A stretch of 64,000 bases of DNA from Brachionus koreanus (taxonomy: Eukaryota; Rotifera; Eurotatoria; Ploima; Brachionidae): contig PJRA01000444.1 in the NCBI GenBank assembly GCA_016987375.1, positions 703,416-767,415 of the forward strand, given 5' to 3'. The notes under the pieces were generated by a model. The model made no database searches and was not told the DNA's origin. It saw only the letters and a program-made list of their open reading frames with translations. Position 1 is the stretch's first letter; each line of letters starts with the position of its first letter. A program made the translations under genes and the position numbers. Shown piece after piece: positions 30,425 to 41,046 of the stretch.

Positions 30425-33400
30425 TCTACTTATTGTCTAAAATTAAATTATTGAAAAGATTAGAGCAACTTTTTATTTTTTTTAGATTTTAATTTTAGCT
30501 AAAAATAATTTAAGTTGATAATAAAGGAAAACACACGTAAACACACATTTGCGTAATAAATATGATTGACGTTTTAAAACATAAATAATTCATTCAATTT
30601 CGGAATAAAATAATAGGCTTTGTGTCCAAATAATGAGTAATCTAATATAATGAACGTCTGGTTGAATATTGAAAAAATATTGGATTTTGAATATATTTTA
30701 TTTCAGAAATCAAGAACCATTTATTTGAAATATGTGACAAAATTTTTCGAATTTATGAAAAAAAAGTAAAACAATAATTGGATAAGATGCTTAAAAACAG
30801 TTTTGGTAGTTTTTAAAAATAGCTCATAGGAAGATAGGCAAATTTCAGCTTTTTCAACATTGATTATTATCTAATATTGTTTGGGTGGCATCGAGGGAAT
30901 CGATTCGGAAGAATTTTTTTTTCTTTTGTTTAAGTTTGTGATAGAAATATTGATGAGATTGGCTAAATTATAATCTCAAAATCCTTAAGGAAACAAAACA
31001 TTAGTAACAGCTTCGTTCAAATTCTTGAGGCTTTGTGACAACCATAACAAAAAAAAAGAGAAGCATTTTCGCTTTTATTGAAAAACAAAAGAAAAATTTT
31101 ACTTCAGCAAAAAAGAATAAATTTTTCTTTTAAAACGTAGACAATAGACTAAAGAAACGGGAGCACTTAAAAATTATTATTAATGAAATTCAATATGTAA
31201 ATGACTTTTAATGCTTTTTCGAACATAAAAGCAATTTTAATCAAGCCAAAAAATCTTATCTATTCAAAGGTTTTAATTTGAGAATTGATTAAAAATACAA
31301 AATAATGAATTCTTTTTTATCAAAGTATTATGAGACAATGCAATCAAGGAATAGAATAAAAAAAAAGAATTGCTCATGGAATTGATAGCATAATTAGCTA
31401 TTTATTGAATTAATCAGATTAAATTTAGATTCACTACTTTCAAATAAACCGGGCGATCGATGACACAAACTAAATCAAATAATAATAAAAAATTAAAATA
31501 AAATCATAATTAAAATTCTAGTTTAAAAAAAAATTTTCACTTATTTCCTCTAATTTTTGATCTATGCCTTTAGAATTATTATGCTAATGGAGCCAATAAG
31601 TCTTTATATTTTAAATTACTTTTTAAATCTTTTTATGAGATTTGAATAATTAACTTAAAAACACAAATCTTGTATGAATTACTAATCTTCTTCTTAAAAG
31701 CCAAAATTCTCATAAAAATTCAATAACATTTAAATTTCATCCTTTTTTATTTTGCCATAGATAAATTCTAGTTAATTTCAAAAAAGGAATTTACTCGTTG
31801 ATCTTTCATTAAATTAAATATCTAAAAGAAAGATAAAAATATTCAAATTTATCAAAAATGAATTGGATAAAATCGAGTTTAATGTTTAGATATAATTTAA
31901 AGAATAAATGTTAAATAAAATATTTATACTAAAAATATGGTGCTTCTTTTTTTTATAATTATTTTTTTTTCTAATTTAAATATTAAATAGCGGCGTGTAT
32001 TGCAAAAAATTTGATAGAATTTAAAAACATCAAAGAGACCTAAACCCAAAAAATATGTAAGAATATTAAATCAAAGTAATTAAAAACGAGAATTTTAAAG
32101 CGCAAATTTTCAAGAACCTTTGCAAAAACATAGCAAATAAGAAAAAAAGCTTTTACTGAACAATTAAAACCATTTGAAAAAAGACTTCAATTAATCAATA
32201 AAATTTAATAAATTTATTTTACTAAGTATTTGTTAACAAATTTATTAGCAAAATTCAATTATATATTTATAAGAAAGTCCTGTTGCTTCTCTTCCTCTAA
32301 AAAAATTTCACAAAATCTAATTTGGTCCACTATAAAATATTTGTAAAAAACATATATGCTTGGATGGCATAGAGATAGAATTTTTTTCTTTTGTCTAATT
32401 TAAAGATATAAAAATATTTATCTAAATTTTTATAAAATAATTCTATTTATTTTATTTTTCTGATCTAACAAAATTTAATATTCACTTTCATAATGAAAAA
32501 AAAAATTGATTTTTTAAATTAGTATTTAAAATTAGATATATAATTTGGATAATTAGAATGCGTTTTCTTTCAAGATATAAATATTTTCGATTGCAACTCA
32601 TCACTATAATTGCTAAATATTTTACTTAATATTTTTGCTTAATCTTCTTAATTTTTTATTGTTTTGTATTTTAGAAATGTTTTTAAACTGATATTAAAGT
32701 TTTTGTTTTACAAAACTTGAAAATATATTTCAATATTATTGAAAATATACATTTAAAAATATAAATTTGCGCTTGTTATTTTTTATATTTCTAAACAATT
32801 TTAATTTAGTAACTGATGACTAATAATTTTAAAATTATTTTTGCAATCATTCAAAAATGATTGATTACTTAATCTGAAATTTTTAATATCACGATATTTT
32901 CTATTAGGATTTGATAAAAATAATTTCTTTCAAAAGAAAATATTTATTTTTTTTTATTAAAATCCAATACTTCTAATCAAAAAAAAAATAAACCAACCGA
33001 ATGTAATTTAGTTAAAATTTGCAATCTCAATTATTTATTATTTTGTTTTCTTTTAAAGCAATAATCATAAAATTAAAATTCATCAATCACAGTAATTCTA
33101 CTTATATAATACGTATAATATAATTCTACTTATATTTTAATCAAATTAAAATTTTAAACAAAGTGATGATAAATTTAAATAAACGATAATTAAGTTAAAT
33201 CAAAAATATACTGCTGCATAGTGAACCATGCTTTGTTGAACATTTTTTGAAATAAATCTGCTCATTTAAAAAAAAAAGACCAAAAATAATAAAATATTTT
33301 AGATAAAAATTGATTTTTAATAAAAATCATTAAAAAAAATTAAATTTTATTTTTTAAGTATTTTTCAAATTTTTTGAATAAACTTTATTTTATTTATCAA

Positions 33401-33480
33401 AAATATTTAATTGTTCAATGTTTATTATTTTTTCACAGCACTAGTTTATGCTAAAACACGGACATCCTGTTTTTTTAAGG
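30425..33480. other. Gene-poor AT-rich region
   Basis: 3 kb with no recognisable gene, RNA or mobile element on either strand. It is dominated by A/T runs. Confidence 0.55.
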
Positions 33481-35185
33481 TCTTATGGTCCAACTGATAC
33501 ACTTGCGTTACAGTTTATTAAATTCTCTACAAAATAGTCGGTGGTCGGAAGTAATTCCTAATATAATACGACCGCGGTCCGAGTTTTCTAGCATAAGCCA
33601 CAGCACCAATTATGTTTAATTTAATTGACTTCAAGAATAAAGATTTCATTAGAAATAGAATCAATAATATCTCACCATTAAAATAAAAAAATTCAAATTT
33701 TATGACTAATATTTGTTTACGCTTAAATATGTTTTTTTTAAACATGAAAATATTTCTTCTCGTTAAAAGTTTTTTATACTGAAATTATTTGAAATTTTTT
33801 TTAAAATAAATTTTTGGTCATGATAATTAACTTAATTGCTCATAATACCACAAATATTACTTGATTATTTTATTTCTACAAACAGCATGTAAGTAATTCT
33901 ACCTTTATCTTAGATCAAAAATTAATGACAAAAATTCTGTTTTATCTAAATTTGAAAAAGCTTGCATTAAATAAATGCATAGAAAGGTTAATTTTTTTCT
34001 ATTAAATTTCAAGATCTGATCTTTTTTCCAAGGCAAAACACCCAAATTGAGTTCGTAAATCCAAATAGGCTATGAAACTTTTAAAAGCTATTAAGCTCAC
34101 ATTATTCATAGCAAAACTTGTCACATCAGTTATTTTAAATTTACTTTCAATAATTTGATTGTTATTATATTTTTCAATTGCGATTTCAATCACTTTTTGT
34201 TTAAATTCAAGAAAAATGAAAACACAATTGAGAATTTCTTGTACATCAGAAAATTTAACAGCAATAATTAAGAAAAATAATTTAAAATATCAGAAATTTA
34301 GTAAAATATTCTCCTTCCTGAAATTGCTGTTTGATAGAAGGAATCAACCATATATATTTTGATAAATTCGTTTAAGTATAATAGTAAGTAATCTTAAAAA
34401 GATGCAAGAATTTTTTCTCAAATTTTTCTTTTTTTATCTAAAGGACACTGGAAATTATATTTTTGTAATTTCATATTTAAGCCAGTTTGTCTTTTCTATT
34501 GCGTTAAAATCAATTTAAAAATAAAACTCTGTCATTAAAGATTGTGATACTCAGCATCACAAGACTCCTTTTAAGTCAAAAGGCCGAGCGACCATGAAGC
34601 AGCGCGGGTCTACAGCAAAACTTACTATTCTATCTTTTATTATATACATTTATTTACTGCATAGCCAAAATTAGTGATTGCTTCACAATAATAGTTTATG
34701 TTGAGATGCTTACAAAATTTATATTTAATTCTGACCGTTTTCTAAATTTACTAATCTTTTTGAATTTAGAAAACGCCCGCTTTTTTTGTTCCTTTTTTTT
34801 TTAGAAATTAAAAAATAAAATCTTTGAATACCGTTCCCAAAAAATCTCATATTGCAGAACGAATCTTCACCAACACAATAAAATCAAGTTAATTTTAAAA
34901 ATTTTAAATTAAATTTAAGTTTTTTTGTTTTTTATTCATATACTTTATTTAAAATAAAGTCTAGTGGGAAAAAAATTCTTCTGGCTGCCCCTAGCGGCGT
35001 TGTGGCTTCTTTTCATCTTTTCTTCTTCCTCTCTTTTATTATATCAATTTTTAACACTCTGTGGATTGTATCAATGCTGTTTAATGTTTTAAGAGGAAAA
35101 AAAAATTTATTTTTCTCAGAATCCTGTTTTATTGAGTGTTAAATTGATTCTTAGAGATGAAATCCATTTTTTAATTTTACGAATT
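33481..35185. other. Gene-poor region with two GC-richer islands
   Basis: Mostly AT-rich, but two short stretches stand out in composition: about 33535-33610 (containing CGACCGCGGTCCGAG) and about 34548-34618 (with two small hairpins). Short minus-strand frames at 33527-33745 and 34002-34193 have no recognisable similarity and are not called. Confidence 0.45.
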
Positions 35186-35189
35186 AGAC

Positions 35190-35620
35190 TCATTTTTGAT
35201 CTCTGTTTCTTCATGGCGTCTTGTAGATGTCTTTTGTAGGCTGGATACGGCTAGTGTTATCTCTTCTTGTTCAATATTAATATTGAGCTTGAAGTTTCTT
35301 TCGTAGTTGCTTCGACACCAGCTCTTGTGAAAGTAATGGGGCATGTTTTTTTTTTATTTATTTTGAAGCCCCATTTTTTTGGAAAATTCCACGACTTTTT
35401 CTATTGCAGCTTTTGAAGTTCTTGTAATCCATATGAAAAGATCACATGCAAACAGTAAAGTTTTTTACTTCTTTAGGTATGCTCTAGGCAATATCACTGA
35501 AAAAAAAGAATAAACAGGGTTGAAGAGAGACAATTGCTTTGAGGGATCCCAAAAGTAAATTTGCACTTGTTTTTTCAACTAGTCTAATAGCGCATAAATG
35601 GAATAAGCTCCTAAAAATAT
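35190..35620 (-). mobile_element. Degraded LINE reverse-transcriptase relic
   Basis: On the minus strand, in broken frames, the order of reverse-transcriptase motifs is kept. First comes GIPQSNCLSSTLFILFFSDI (about 35550-35490), the eroded GVPQGSxLSPxLF block. Next is FACDLFIWITRTS (about 35455-35415), the eroded catalytic YADD box, then AIEKVVEFSKKMG and FKINKKKTCPITFTRAG (about 35405-35325). Stops and frameshifts interrupt it, and the first catalytic Asp position has changed, so it is inactive. No ends or target duplication were identified. It is the upstream part of an element, unlike the relic at 25.3 kb. Confidence 0.65.
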
Positions 35621-36149
35621 AATGAGATATGATGAATTGAAATCTTTTCGAGCTGATTTTTTGAAGGGTTTATTAAAAATATAAATGAAGACTGATCAAT
35701 CGCAAAAATGAATTTTGCTTATAATTTTATTTATAAAAAGTTCATGTAAAATAAAATTAAAAAAAAAAAACAAGTCAATAATAAACAAAATAATGACATA
35801 AACTTACTATTTATTTTTTTTTAATAAAAAAAAATTTTATTAATAGTTATTAACAATAAAAAAATTTATCTAAAGAAAATAAATCTAAATATTTATATAC
35901 AGATATTTAAATGCTTTACTTTAAAGTGAATTTTAGAACGATAAAAAAGAAAAATACATTGAACCATTTCATAATTTGGTTTGATATGCAATTTAGATCG
36001 ATGTTTTTTAAATTAATTAACTTAAATTTAAAAATAGGCTAATAAGCTAATAAGCTAAGACCTTTGAAAAAAGTAAAATTTTGGAATATTTCAAATAGAC
36101 TAGTTTGATTAAATTATTTAGAAAAATAAAAAAAAAAACAAATAAAAAA
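35621..36149. other. AT-rich intergenic region
   Basis: Sequence between the LINE relic and the 3' end of the 499-aa gene. Further upstream LINE sequence may extend into 35621-35700, but it is too eroded to call. Nothing else is seen. Confidence 0.4.
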
Positions 36150-37649
36150 CTATTGCCGATTTCTAGGTGTTCGTTGCATCGATTGAAAAAATCTCTTTAA
36201 CCATCTAATTACTAGAGTAATTATTTTTACAGGTATATCTTTAATGTCTTTAATATTTGTGACAAATTTAACATTGATGAGAAGCGGCTGAGCTCTAGTT
36301 GAGCTCGAATCGTTCTTGGACTGATTGCCAACACTTATATTGGCAAGCAATTGTTCCTTTTCACATTTAACTGGGTTAAAAAACTCGTCTACACTTAGCA
36401 AACAAATAACATTAGGCCTATTTTTGTGAATTATTATACGCAAAAATCCTTCATTACTAAGCTCAATAACATAGCTGGAAAAAAGTAAGTGATCAAAAAT
36501 ATTGCTATGATAGCCATCGTCGAAAGAGTTTGTTAGGCTTTGTTCTATGGCTTGATGCTTGTAAAGCAATGTAGGCCTACGGTTATTTTCATAAATTATA
36601 AATACACCAGAATGACTTACTAGCAAACTTTCGACATTTTTTTCATAGGTTATTCTCTTAAAGCTATCATACTTGTTAACACAAAATCCTAAATTACCAC
36701 ACTCGTTTAAACTAAGCTCATAGATATCATTAGATGATCTCATTTTGGAATTTCGTGCTAAACATTGACCAGGCACAAGAAACGATGGCCAAAGCATGCA
36801 GCGCACCGAATTCGGCACTGATTTAAGTGTTCTATAAATAAACAAATAGTTTTTTTCTCTGTCACTTAATTCTGTTTTAAATTCCAAGCGGCAAGTTTCT
36901 TCTTCGAATTTGACTAGAACATTCTTGCACAATTGTTTGAGAGAAGCCGGCTGTTTTTTCAAGCACAAAACTTCATAGTTGTTGGCAATGAGGTTCAAGT
37001 CCTTCGAAGCGTAGTTGTTTTTTAAAGATAGCTTAATACGAGACCATAATGAGTCCAAACGGTTGTCAAGACCGTGAAGTTGAAGAACAATGGCTGGTAT
37101 GTATTCGTAGATGTTGATCAGTGAGCCGAACATGTTGGTTATTTTATAGGTTAGGTTTCTCATGTTTTGCGAAAGATTTTCGTTTAGCAGCGATACTTTC
37201 ATGCGGCCTATGTAGGAAAATTGCTTGGCAAGATTGTCAAAGCCAACTCTGAATGCATAGCGCGGTATATGGTTCGAATTGCGCACACATTCCCAGTAGT
37301 AGGTGTCTTTTTCAATGCTCAATATTTGCACTTTATTGATTAGCATAGAAGTGTTGGAGTTAGATGTGCACAATAGTGAGACTAGTTGAGACAAAAAAAT
37401 GCTCTCAAGTTTGAGACCACCGAATCTGTCGGTGTACTTGGACAAAAATATTATGTCACTAATGCACTGTGTGGACTCGGATATGATCAATTCACTCGGA
37501 TAAATAAGTCGGTTTGGATTTATTTGATATGACAATAGGTTTTTGACACCCAGTTTGTCCAACACTTGGTATGGAGTAAGCCATTCTGTTTGCTCAAAGC
37601 TTACGTCATGATCCGGCTCTTTTACACTATAGTACAAATTTAGACTCAT
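36150..37649 (-). CDS. Uncharacterised 499-aa protein with DM9-like and SOCS-box-like segments
   Basis: A single-exon frame with an ATG start and balanced composition, clearly coding. I do not recognise the family. Residues about 116-150 (YYWECVRNSNHIPRYAF, then GFDNLAKQFSYIGR) resemble the start of a DM9/DUF3421 repeat (W, then P..A, G.D, YIGR), and NYEVL at about 224-228 resembles its end. Residues about 234-245 (PASLKQLCKNVL) read like a SOCS box, followed by LKSVPNSV near 275, as in the LPLP segment of that box. If real, it could be a substrate-recognition subunit of a Cullin-RING ligase. The C-terminal half is unlike anything I know and ends in a basic tail. There is no signal peptide or membrane segment. 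Both domain ideas are tentative. Confidence 0.75.
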   Translation of the reverse strand: MSLNLYYSVKEPDHDVSFEQTEWLTPYQVLDKLGVKNLLSYQINPNRLIYPSELIISESTQCISDIIFLSKYTDRFGGLKLESIFLSQLVSLLCTSNSNTSMLINKVQILSIEKDTYYWECVRNSNHIPRYAFRVGFDNLAKQFSYIGRMKVSLLNENLSQNMRNLTYKITNMFGSLINIYEYIPAIVLQLHGLDNRLDSLWSRIKLSLKNNYASKDLNLIANNYEVLCLKKQPASLKQLCKNVLVKFEEETCRLEFKTELSDREKNYLFIYRTLKSVPNSVRCMLWPSFLVPGQCLARNSKMRSSNDIYELSLNECGNLGFCVNKYDSFKRITYEKNVESLLVSHSGVFIIYENNRRPTLLYKHQAIEQSLTNSFDDGYHSNIFDHLLFSSYVIELSNEGFLRIIIHKNRPNVICLLSVDEFFNPVKCEKEQLLANISVGNQSKNDSSSTRAQPLLINVKFVTNIKDIKDIPVKIITLVIRWLKRFFQSMQRTPRNRQ

Positions 37650-39055
37650 CGTCTATCATCTATCAACTTTTTTTTATTTTTTTTCTAAACTAGAAAATTA
37701 ACATTTAAAATTTTAACAGATGTTTAAAGAAGTAAAAAAGTGCTTAAAGATACTAGGCGTGTGTGTATATATGTGTACGTATGTGTGAGAGAGATATTGC
37801 TATCTATTTATTTCGTTTTTAGAAAAAAAAAACCAAAACTAAAATACGCAAAATACAAAAATAGAAAAAAATCTAGACCAATAAAATCTATATCCCTTTT
37901 TGGTTTTATTAATTTCAAAATAAATATATCATAAAATATTTTTGATTTATTGAATATATTTTTTTTTCAGCATAAATTCCAAATTAAGATGCAAAATAAT
38001 ATTTAATTTTAGATGATGGTAAGACACGTCTTTCTAAAAAAGAAATTATTTAGTGAAATATTTCAGAGCAGATTTTTTTTCAATTAGTTTAAGTTACAGT
38101 TAAATTTAGGTTTAGGCCGGGATATACTATTAATCAGCTTTTGATCGCGAATCTTGCTTAATACCAAGTAAATAATAGTCTGGTTTATCTCAAACTATTT
38201 TTGGAATTTTGTTCTATTTGCTAGAAAATTCTCTTCTAAATTCTTACTTATAAATAATTATCATAGATTTGTTTAGTATTTTTTTCTTAAAATAGGCTCT
38301 ACTTTTTTAGGTCTTTAAGAAAAATTTAACTAAAAAAATAAACCAACCTTATTTCGACCATCGATTTCTAAAACTTGAATATAAAACAACATGGTTGAAA
38401 ATTCAATCCATGGATTGTAAATATTTAAAATTTTAGCTAATCTTATCTAAAAATTTTAGCCAAATAATTGTTCTTAATGCATAAATATTTTACAAAAAAG
38501 CCCAAAAAATCATGAAAACATTCGTCTTATACGTGAGATGAATAAATATAATTTATATGAGTTAATTAAATGAGATATACCTGAACATTTTTTATAAAAC
38601 AATAAGATAAAATTACATTAAATTAAATTCGGAAAGACTTTGAACTAAAAGTTAATTTTTTTTGATGCCTTCAAATATTCCTGGGATATGATTCATTAAA
38701 GAAATTTTTTAAAATAAATGATTATTAAAAATAAATTTTTCAACAAGTATAATCAAATTTTTTAATCCGAGATTACTGAAATTATTTAACTTAAAATAAT
38801 GAGAGCTTTTTGAAAAATTCTTTATTAAATAATTCGTGGACAAATAGAACAAAATTATGAAAACAAAAATTTATTTTTTTGAATATGAGTTTAAAGTTTT
38901 TTTAATTCAAATTTAAGCATTCTAAAAGCATTATTTTAACATTAAGGCTAAAAAATTATTTCAATAAAATTCTTTCGAAATTTGATATTTTTAAATCTAA
39001 ACTTTATTGGGATTAAAAAATAAAATATGAACTAATTGTTTCTAATTTTTTTAAA
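37650..39055. other. AT-rich intergenic region
   Basis: 1.4 kb between two genes on the same strand. It should hold the promoter of the 499-aa gene near 37.7 kb. No RNA gene or repeat family was recognised. Confidence 0.5.
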
Positions 39056-40213
39056 TTATTCACTATTTACTAATATTACATTGTTGGCTATCCGAGTAAA
39101 TAGAGGTCTTAATTGATCCTCTCTAATCCATTTTGACCACAGATTAAACATACGATTTTCGGCAAATTCTCTTAATTTTTTTGGACTGTGTGAATATATT
39201 TGCTTACTATGAGCATCCAATTTTTCATTCAATTTAAACGACATGAAAATTAAAACACCGGGAAATTTGGCGTATTTTTCTTCATCTCCATATGCATAGA
39301 ATAGGACCATTGAATGTGCAGGAAATTCATGAATATCTTCAACAAGAGCTAATTTACCGCCAGATTTGAAATGGGTGGATAGCTTGGAATCAATGTAAAA
39401 TTTAGACTCATCTGGCATGTTTTTTTCAATAAAATATTTAAAATCATCTTCTTTTTTTTTACTAACAACAACATGACTTTTTGATTTGTCTATTTTGCTA
39501 AGATAATTTAAAATTTCTTTACTTAATTTTGAGTAAGTATCGGTTGTTTCTTCATCATATATAATCAACACAATTGATGGGTCTTTTGATTTGAGCACAC
39601 TATGCTTAAAAGAACTTTCTATATTTATCCAAAACCAGTCACTTTGGCTAGGAAAGCCATTTTTTAATTCGTCAATTAAATCCATTCTAAATTGTTTCTT
39701 TTCAACTTTATTTTTAGTCAATTTAAAGCAAAACTTAGAAGCGCAAAAAATGCATGCTATTAAAACTATTACACTTATTATCAATGTGCTGTTTTTGTTG
39801 TTTTTTTTTTCACGCATGTCCAAATTCAGGCTATTATTTTGGAAATCTTCAGTTTTTTTTTCAACACTTTGATTGTTTTCATTTTTATGGTCACTTTTTA
39901 TTGAAGAATCATCTTTTTTACCAATTTTATCATCATGATCTTCATCAGAACTTGAATCATTAATTTCCTCAGTTTCATTTGTTGCCTTAAGACTTTGATT
40001 ATTATTTATTTCTTTCTTATAATAAATATTTTATTAAAAAACCAAATTAAAATTAGAAAAGAAACTATTTACATTAATTTTAATTGAATCTGAAGCATCT
40101 AAATTATTATCATCAGAATCTTCACTCGTCGAGCAAATTTCTGTTGTAGATTTATTTTTGATATCTGGTCTTGAACTTAAGCTTTTTAAACCGTTCATAT
40201 AATCTTCGCTCAT
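39056..40213 (-). CDS. LAP1/LULL1-type torsin activator (TOR1AIP-like), 2 exons
   Basis: LAP1 and LULL1 are nuclear-envelope and ER membrane proteins whose lumenal domain stimulates the ATPase of torsins. Exons 40213-40073 and 40015-39056 give 366 aa. Residues 1-120 are acidic, Ser/Asp/Lys-rich and disordered (cytoplasmic or nucleoplasmic). One membrane helix follows (about 124-142, LIISVIVLIACIFCASKF). The lumenal domain (about 155-366) aligns with LAP1: FPSQSDWFW, IVLIIYD, KLALVEDIHEFPAHSMVLFY and, at the end, DQLRPLFTRIANNVILVNSE, which matches the LAP1 LWSRISHLVLPVQPE block. Arg355 falls on the residue known as the arginine finger for torsin. The vertebrate tail after that block is missing. 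Start codon and splice phases agree. Whether it sits in the nuclear envelope or the ER is not decidable. Confidence 0.85.
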
Positions 40214-41028
40214 CTTTTTTTAAGATAATTTTTAATAGGATATTCGGAAAATATTCAATTTTTTATCATTGAATTCAAATTGCTAGGCAATCTTAACTAA
40301 CTATTCAAAAATCGCTCAATTTTTAAAATAATTAAGTATATTAATTTCAAAAAAAAATTCAATTTATGTGATGGTTTTTTGTTTGTCTTAGAAAAAAAAT
40401 AATTAATTGAATAAAATTCTAAAATTATTTTAATTTTTTATTTTTATTAGATTAAAATTAATTTAAATTAGATACAAAGTTTTTTTTTTTCAATTAAATT
40501 ACAAAACTTTTTCATTTTGTGAAATTTAAAAAAAAAATTTTTTTTTTCTAATTTTGAATAATTAATATAAATAAGAAAAAAATAATTTAAGTCAAAATAA
40601 AAATGAAAAGCCGAAAATTTGATTAGAACAACACAACCTTAACATAACATAGACAAATTTTTAATGAAAATGAGTAAATATTTTTATTAGATGTTAAAAA
40701 AAATTGATCCGAATACAAATAGACCACGTTGTTTCCGAATCTTGACCCCAAAAATATAAAATTCTAAAAAAATAATTCGCGATTAACTAGTTGATATTCA
40801 ATCACGAATATGCGTTGTCTCATGGATACAGGTTAAATTTTAAATCCACATTAGACTTGATTGTTGGACTCTTTCAAACAATCATGACACAAATAATTAT
40901 GCTTTTTAAAGCTAAATATTCTAGCTAGCATTTGTGTTTTTTTTTTCATCAAAATAGGACTAAATTTAAATAGAAAAAAAATTTATTATTATAGTTGGAG
41001 AAAAACAGCTATTTTTTTTTCACTTTTT
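40214..41028. promoter_or_regulatory. Divergent intergenic region, LAP1-like / EOGT
   Basis: The two ATGs point away from each other and are 833 bp apart, so both promoters probably lie in this stretch. It has long A and T runs and no clear TATA box. A pyrimidine-rich splice acceptor closes it on the EOGT side. Confidence 0.4.
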
Positions 41029-41046
41029 AGATTTCTGTTTAAAATA

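Noticed and set aside
34548..34618. tRNA-Lys gene
   Set aside because: Only an anticodon-like hairpin is present; the T arm, B box and acceptor stem are missing.
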